This document shows, piece after piece, positions 8,554 through 11,694 of a stretch of DNA of 11,694 nt; the first letter of the stretch is position 1, and each line of letters opens with the position of its first letter. The notes under the pieces are model-generated. The model was not told the origin of the DNA. It saw only the letters and a program-made list of their open reading frames with translations, and made no database searches. Origin of the DNA: Methyloligella sp. (GTDB lineage Bacteria; Pseudomonadota; Alphaproteobacteria; Rhizobiales; JALUTE01). The DNA lies in assembly GCA_027058255.1 (NCBI GenBank), contig JALUTE010000278.1, forward strand, positions 1-11,694, read 5' to 3'. The position numbers were made by a program, and so were the translations under genes.

Positions 8554-9417
8554 ATGAGCCGCTGGGTGTATGTCAATGGCCGCTATCTCCCCTATGGGCA
8601 GGCGGGCGTGCATGTGGAAGACCGCGGATTCCAGTTCGCCGATGCGGTCTACGAGGTCTGCGAGATTCGCGGCGGGCGGATCGTGGATGAGAGCCGCCAT
8701 CTCGCCCGCCTCGAGCGCTCGCTCGGTGAGCTCGACATGCCCATGCCCATGAGCGCCAAGGCCCTCGGCCGTGTGATCCGCGAGACCATCCGGCGCAACC
8801 GGGTCCGCGACGGGCTGGTCTATCTCCAGGTGACACGCGGCGCGGCGCCGCGAGACTTTCTCTTCCCCGATCCGGAGCGCGTGCCTCAGACCGTGGTCTG
8901 CACCGCGCGCTCCGTGCCGCTGGCGAAGGTGGGGCTGGAGATGCGGCCCGGCATTCATGTGGTGACCATGCCGGATGAGCGCTGGGCGCGCCGGGACATC
9001 AAGACCGTGCAGCTTCTCGCAAGCTCGCTGGCGCGCCAGAGGGCGCGGGCCAAGGGCGCGGGCGAGGCCTGGCTGGTGGATGGAAGCGGCCATGTGACGG
9101 AGGGCGCGGCCAGCAATGCCTGGATCGTGTCGGAGGCGGGCGTTCTGGTGACCCGGCCGCCGTCACACGATATCTTGAAGGGCGTCACGCGCGCAGCGGT
9201 CTTCGATCTCGCCCGGCGCGAGGGGCTGGAGATCGAGGAGCGTGCCTTCACCGTGGAGGAGGCCAAACGTGCGGCCGAGGCGTTCATCACCAGCGCCAGC
9301 AATGCCGTGACGCCGGTGCTGCGGATTGATGATTCGCCGATCGGTGCGGGCGAGCCGGGCCCATTTACGGAGAAACTGGCCCGCGCACTCTACAGCGTCA
9401 CGGAGCTGAGCATTTGA
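8554..9417 (+). CDS. dat: D-amino-acid aminotransferase-like class IV PLP enzyme
   Basis: Fold-type IV pyridoxal-phosphate aminotransferase, probably converting D-alanine plus 2-oxoglutarate to pyruvate plus D-glutamate (cytoplasmic, feeding peptidoglycan precursors or D-amino-acid breakdown). At 287 aa it has the family's normal length. The N-terminus VYVNGRYLP and the DRGFQFADAVYEV block are characteristic. The PLP Schiff-base Lys is Lys150 (codon 9001-9003) in the RRDIKTVQLL motif, and the cofactor-binding Glu is Glu183 in VTEGAASNAWIV. SNAVTPVLRID near the C-terminus matches the conserved class IV end. GGAG (8541-8544) is a modest ribosome site nine bases before the ATG. The gene lies 48 bp after trkH. 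Branched-chain aminotransferase and aminodeoxychorismate lyase share the fold; the DIKT context and the trkA-dat-hfq position favour Dat, but substrate is inferred. Confidence 0.88.
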   Translation: MSRWVYVNGRYLPYGQAGVHVEDRGFQFADAVYEVCEIRGGRIVDESRHLARLERSLGELDMPMPMSAKALGRVIRETIRRNRVRDGLVYLQVTRGAAPRDFLFPDPERVPQTVVCTARSVPLAKVGLEMRPGIHVVTMPDERWARRDIKTVQLLASSLARQRARAKGAGEAWLVDGSGHVTEGAASNAWIVSEAGVLVTRPPSHDILKGVTRAAVFDLARREGLEIEERAFTVEEAKRAAEAFITSASNAVTPVLRIDDSPIGAGEPGPFTEKLARALYSVTELSI

Positions 9418-9441
9418 GCCGGGCTCTCAAGGCGCTGTAAA
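9414..9441 (+). promoter_or_regulatory. Candidate hfq promoter overlapping the palindrome
   Basis: TTGAGC (9414-9419, across the dat stop) and TGTAAA (9436-9441) each match the housekeeping -35 and -10 consensus at four of six positions, with a 16-bp spacer. The -10 is the left arm of the inverted repeat, so a bound regulator would block it. Transcription would begin near 9448, leaving a leader of about 150 nt. Tentative; TAAAAT at 9542-9547 is an alternative -10 but lacks a recognisable -35. Confidence 0.27.
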
Positions 9442-9455
9442 CGTTGGAATTTACA
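9436..9455. promoter_or_regulatory. Perfect inverted repeat TGTAAA-N8-TTTACA, candidate operator upstream of hfq
   Basis: TGTAAA (9436-9441) and TTTACA (9450-9455) are exact reverse complements with an 8-bp spacer, giving a centre-to-centre distance of 14 bp, suited to a dimeric helix-turn-helix regulator. It is AT-rich against a very GC-rich background and sits 18 bp after the dat stop. I cannot assign it to a known regulator. As RNA it could also be a weak stem-loop after dat, but it lacks a T-tract. Confidence 0.45.
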
Positions 9456-9555
9456 AGGGAGGCCGAGGCGAGGCGGGCGAGGCCGCTCCAAAATCCACCG
9501 CAATGGCGTTCCCGGGCTGTACCTCCGCGGCCAGACGTGGCTAAAATGCCGCGTT

Positions 9556-9570
9556 CGGCCGTTCCGGCCG
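9556..9570 (+). repeat. Hairpin in the hfq leader
   Basis: CGGCCG (9556-9561) and CGGCCG (9565-9570) flank TTC and can fold as a 6-bp GC stem. Each arm is also a palindrome by itself. It lies 26 bases before the hfq start codon and is followed by an A-rich single-stranded stretch, a layout that could serve Hfq autoregulation, although this is inference. Confidence 0.4.
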
Positions 9571-9596
9571 TCAGCCCTGAGAAAAATGGACAAACC

Positions 9597-9857
9597 ATGG
9601 CTTCCGAACGAACACAGAGCCTGCAGGACACCTTCCTCAATCATGTGCGCAAGAACAAGACGTCGCTGACCATCTTTCTCGTCAATGGTGTCAAATTGCA
9701 GGGGATCGTGACCTGGTTCGACAATTTCTGCGTTCTCCTGCGCCGAGACGGTCACTCGCAGCTCGTATACAAACATGCGATCTCGACGATCATGCCGAAC
9801 CAGCCGGTCCATTTGATGGAAACCGACCCGGCCGAGGCCGCCGCCGAGGCGGGCTAG
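9597..9857 (+). CDS. hfq: RNA chaperone Hfq
   Basis: Hexameric Sm-like protein that pairs small RNAs with mRNAs; in several alphaproteobacteria it is also needed for nifA expression. From ATG 9597 it is 86 aa, normal for the family. The Sm1 motif covers about residues 21-51 (TIFLVNGVKLQG, then FDNFCVLLRR) and the Sm2 motif is YKHAISTIMP, with the proximal-face Tyr58-Lys59-His60. Gln10-Asp11 correspond to Gln8-Asp9 of the E. coli protein. The rim patch, RRER in E. coli, reads RKNK here, an alphaproteobacterial form. The short acidic/alanine tail (ETDPAEAAAEAG) replaces the long C-terminus of enterobacteria. This start is preferred because MASERTQSLQDTFLNH matches known Hfq N-termini; the ribosome site before it is weak. 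hflX follows after a single base, so the two are translated from one mRNA. Confidence 0.97.
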   Translation: MASERTQSLQDTFLNHVRKNKTSLTIFLVNGVKLQGIVTWFDNFCVLLRRDGHSQLVYKHAISTIMPNQPVHLMETDPAEAAAEAG

Positions 9858-9858
9858 C

Positions 9859-11280
9859 TTGGCGGGCACGAGGCGCAGGACGGCCCGGCCGGCCGCATTG
9901 CGAACAGGCGGTGCCGCTCGGCCGGCGCCGGATGGGAAAAGGCCCGGTGCGGGTGCCGGCACCGGGCGCGCCGTGGTGCTGGTGCCCGTGCTGAGGCCAC
10001 GGGGGGCAGAGCGCGGCGGCGGCGGCCATGCGCCTTCCTCGCGCCTTGCAGAGGCGTGCGGGCTGGCCGAGGCCATCGGACTCGAGGTGGTCGAAGCGGG
10101 CATCGTCGCCGTGCCACGCCCCCGGCCGGCGACCCTGTTCGGCTCCGGCAAGCTCGAGGAGCTGGGCACGGCCATTCGCATCGGCGCGTGCGATCTTGCC
10201 ATTGTCGACCATCCCCTGACGCCGGGCCAGCAACGCAATCTCGAGCGCATCTGGTCCTGCAAGGTGCTCGATCGCACCGGGCTCATCCTGGAGATCTTTG
10301 GTGCACGAGCGCGCACCCGCGAAGGGCGCCTGCAGGTGGAGCTTGCCCATCTCACATGGCAGAAAAGCCGTCTGGTGCGCTCCTGGACGCATCTCGAGCG
10401 CCAGCGCGGCGGTTTCGGCTTTCTCGGCGGGCCTGGCGAGACGCAAATCGAGGCGGACCGGCGCATGATCCAGGATCGCATCGACGCCATAAGGCGCGAG
10501 CTGGCGCGCGTCACACGCACCCGGGCGTTGCACAGGGCAGGGCGCGAGCGCGTGCCCTATCACACCATCGCGCTCGTGGGCTACACGAATGCGGGAAAAT
10601 CGACCCTGTTCAATCGCTTGTCCGGCGCCCAGGTGGCGGCGAAGGATCAGCTCTTCGCCACTCTCGATCCGACCATGCGGGCGCTGGCGCTGGCGAGCGG
10701 ACGCGATGCGATCCTCTCCGATACGGTCGGGTTCATCTCGGACCTGCCGACGGCGCTCATCGCCGCCTTCCGGGCAACCCTGGAGGAGGTGGTGGCGGCC
10801 GACCTCATCCTGCATGTGCGGGACATCTCGCATGAGGAGACAGAGGCGCAGCGCCAGAATGTGATCACGGTGCTGGCCGAGCTCGGGATCGACGCCGAGG
10901 CCGCCGACTCGCCGATCATCGAGGTCTGGAACAAGGCGGACCGGCTGACAGGTGAGGAGCGCGAGCGGGTGGAACGGGCGGCGGCGCGCAGTGCGCGCAC
11001 CGTAGTGGTGGTCTCTGCCAAAACCGGAGAGGGGCTGGAGAGCCTGCGCGCCGCCATCGACGAGCGGCTCGCCAGCGGCGAGGAGGCGCTGGATCTCACG
11101 CTCTCGCCCGCGGATGGAGCGATTTTTGCCTGGCTGCATGCCCATGGCCGCGTGCTGGCGCATGAGACGGACGAGGCGGGCACCATTCGTTGCCGGGTGG
11201 CGATGGACGCCGCCGACAGGGAGAAGCTCATGCGCATGCTCGCCCGCAAAGGCAGGGGGGCGTCGCCCGGCCGGCCATAG
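9859..11280 (+). CDS. hflX: Ribosome-associated GTPase HflX
   Basis: GTPase of the OBG-HflX group that binds 50S subunits and splits stalled or stressed 70S ribosomes. It is 473 aa from the TTG at 9859. The N-terminal HflX domain includes LFGSGKLEELG and the glycine-rich linker FGFLGGPGETQIEADRR. The G domain has G1 GYTNAGKS (residues 241-248), G2-like FATLDPT, G3 DTVG (288-291), G4 NKAD (358-361) and G5 SAKTGEGL. All nucleotide-binding motifs are intact. The TTG start lies one base after the hfq stop with GAGG (9846-9849) nine bases upstream. GTG codons at 9973 and 9976 are possible later starts, since the first 38 residues or so are a low-complexity Arg/Ala/Gly/Pro stretch. The hfq-hflX order is widely conserved in proteobacteria. 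The gene ends 14 bp from the convergent mazG. Confidence 0.96.
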   Translation: MAGTRRRTARPAALRTGGAARPAPDGKRPGAGAGTGRAVVLVPVLRPRGAERGGGGHAPSSRLAEACGLAEAIGLEVVEAGIVAVPRPRPATLFGSGKLEELGTAIRIGACDLAIVDHPLTPGQQRNLERIWSCKVLDRTGLILEIFGARARTREGRLQVELAHLTWQKSRLVRSWTHLERQRGGFGFLGGPGETQIEADRRMIQDRIDAIRRELARVTRTRALHRAGRERVPYHTIALVGYTNAGKSTLFNRLSGAQVAAKDQLFATLDPTMRALALASGRDAILSDTVGFISDLPTALIAAFRATLEEVVAADLILHVRDISHEETEAQRQNVITVLAELGIDAEAADSPIIEVWNKADRLTGEERERVERAAARSARTVVVVSAKTGEGLESLRAAIDERLASGEEALDLTLSPADGAIFAWLHAHGRVLAHETDEAGTIRCRVAMDAADREKLMRMLARKGRGASPGRP

Positions 11281-11294
11281 AGAAGCCCAAGGGG

Positions 11295-11694
11295 TCAGCC
11301 ATCGCCCTCGCGCTCGGCACGCTTGGCATCGTCCCAGAGGCGGTCCATCTCCTCAAGGCGGGCATCCTCGAGCGGGCGTCCCTCGGCCGCGAGGCGGGCC
11401 TCGATGCGCCGGAAGCGGCGGGCGAACTTGTCATTGGCATCGCGCAAGGCCGCTTCCGGGTCGATCTCCAAATGCCGGGCCAGATTGACCAGAACCAGGA
11501 GCACGTCGCCCATCTCCTCGCGCATGAGCGCCTTGTCGCCGGAGGCGAGCGCCTCGCGCAGCTCGCCGAGCTCCTCGTCGAGCTTGCCGAGCACGGCCTG
11601 GGCGTTCGGCCAGTCGAAGCCAGCGCGCGCCGCCTTGCTCTGGAGCTTGGCGGAGCGGGTGAGGGCGGGCAGGGCGAGGGGGACGCCATCGAGA
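11295..11694 (-). CDS. mazG: Nucleoside triphosphate pyrophosphohydrolase MazG, 5'-truncated by the window edge
   Basis: House-cleaning enzyme that hydrolyses (d)NTPs, including aberrant ones, to NMP and pyrophosphate. Only the last 132 codons or so are in the window; the frame is open to the edge at 11694 and the stop is the complement of 11295-11297. The visible part begins LDGVPLALPALTRSAKLQ and continues into GFDWPNAQAVLGKLDEELGEL, typical of the second, catalytic MazG domain of full-length (about 260-270 aa) proteins. The Mg2+-binding pattern is complete: EExxE in LDEELGEL and EExxD in REEMGDVLL. After the domain come IDPEAALRDANDKFARRFRRIE, the usual MazG ending, and a short charged tail. 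The valine codon (GTG) at 11592-11594 is internal, not a start. The gene converges on hflX with 14 bp between the stops, so it belongs to a separate transcript. Confidence 0.95.
   Translation of the reverse strand, partial: LDGVPLALPALTRSAKLQSKAARAGFDWPNAQAVLGKLDEELGELREALASGDKALMREEMGDVLLVLVNLARHLEIDPEAALRDANDKFARRFRRIEARLAAEGRPLEDARLEEMDRLWDDAKRAEREGDG

Larger units (their letters stand above)
9418..9596. other. Intergenic region upstream of hfq
   Basis: The 179 bp between dat and hfq hold no convincing gene. They carry a 20-bp palindrome (9436-9455), a possible promoter overlapping it, another -10-like TAAAAT (9542-9547) without a good -35, a hairpin CGGCCG-TTC-CGGCCG (9556-9570), and an A-rich stretch directly before the hfq ATG. 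A frame continuous with hfq stays open from 9444, but the residues added before 9597 do not resemble Hfq. Confidence 0.65.

Noticed and set aside
9538..9552. Possible sigma-54 promoter upstream of hfq (TGGC with GG-N10-GC spacing)
   Set aside because: The -12 element reads CCGC rather than TTGC and the rest of the -24 element is poor; GG-N10-GC pairs are frequent in GC-rich DNA. A similar weak match at 1537-1550 upstream of ntrY was rejected for the same reason.
11255..11300. Terminator between the convergent hflX and mazG
   Set aside because: Only a tiny GGGC/GCCC hairpin and a GC palindrome near the hflX end, with no T-tract on either strand; not enough to call.

Overview
The window is a GC-rich chromosomal segment from an alphaproteobacterium, most likely of the Hyphomicrobiales/Rhodospirillales type. 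This is inferred from three things: the gene order ntrC-ntrY-ntrX-trkA-trkH-dat-hfq-hflX-mazG, the alphaproteobacterial form of Hfq, and the strong G/C third-position bias. No mobile element, tRNA, rRNA or CRISPR array is visible, and the segment looks like stable core genome.

Layout: (1) 1-1365, the 3' part of ntrC, a sigma-54 activator with an intact GAFTGA loop; its partner ntrB would lie upstream. (2) 1366-1762, a gap of about 400 bp with a candidate promoter and two copies of a short palindrome. (3) 1763-5537, ntrY and ntrX, a membrane histidine kinase and its response regulator. (4) 5538-5641, a very GC-rich spacer with two consecutive perfect 9-bp hairpins. (5) 5642-8505, trkA and trkH, the NAD-binding regulatory and pore subunits of a Trk potassium uptake system. 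(6) 8554-9417, a D-amino-acid aminotransferase-like class IV PLP enzyme (dat). (7) 9418-9596, a spacer holding a 20-bp palindrome and a possible hfq promoter. (8) 9597-11280, hfq and hflX, separated by one base. (9) 11295-11694, the 3' part of mazG on the opposite strand, converging on hflX.

How the genes relate: NtrC and NtrYX are paralogous two-component systems for nitrogen, and in some species redox or envelope, control. Trk supplies K+, the counter-ion for glutamate, which gives a plausible but unproven physiological link to nitrogen status. Dat handles D-Ala/D-Glu for cell wall synthesis. Hfq is the sRNA chaperone, which in several alphaproteobacteria is needed for nifA expression. HflX is a ribosome-associated GTPase and MazG a nucleotide-cleaning pyrophosphohydrolase.

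I do not see a new multi-gene system. The points most worth a second look are non-coding: the tandem hairpins after ntrX, the TGTAAA-N8-TTTACA palindrome upstream of hfq, and the long structured ntrY leader. A further point is the loss of the sigma-54 contact loop in NtrX.
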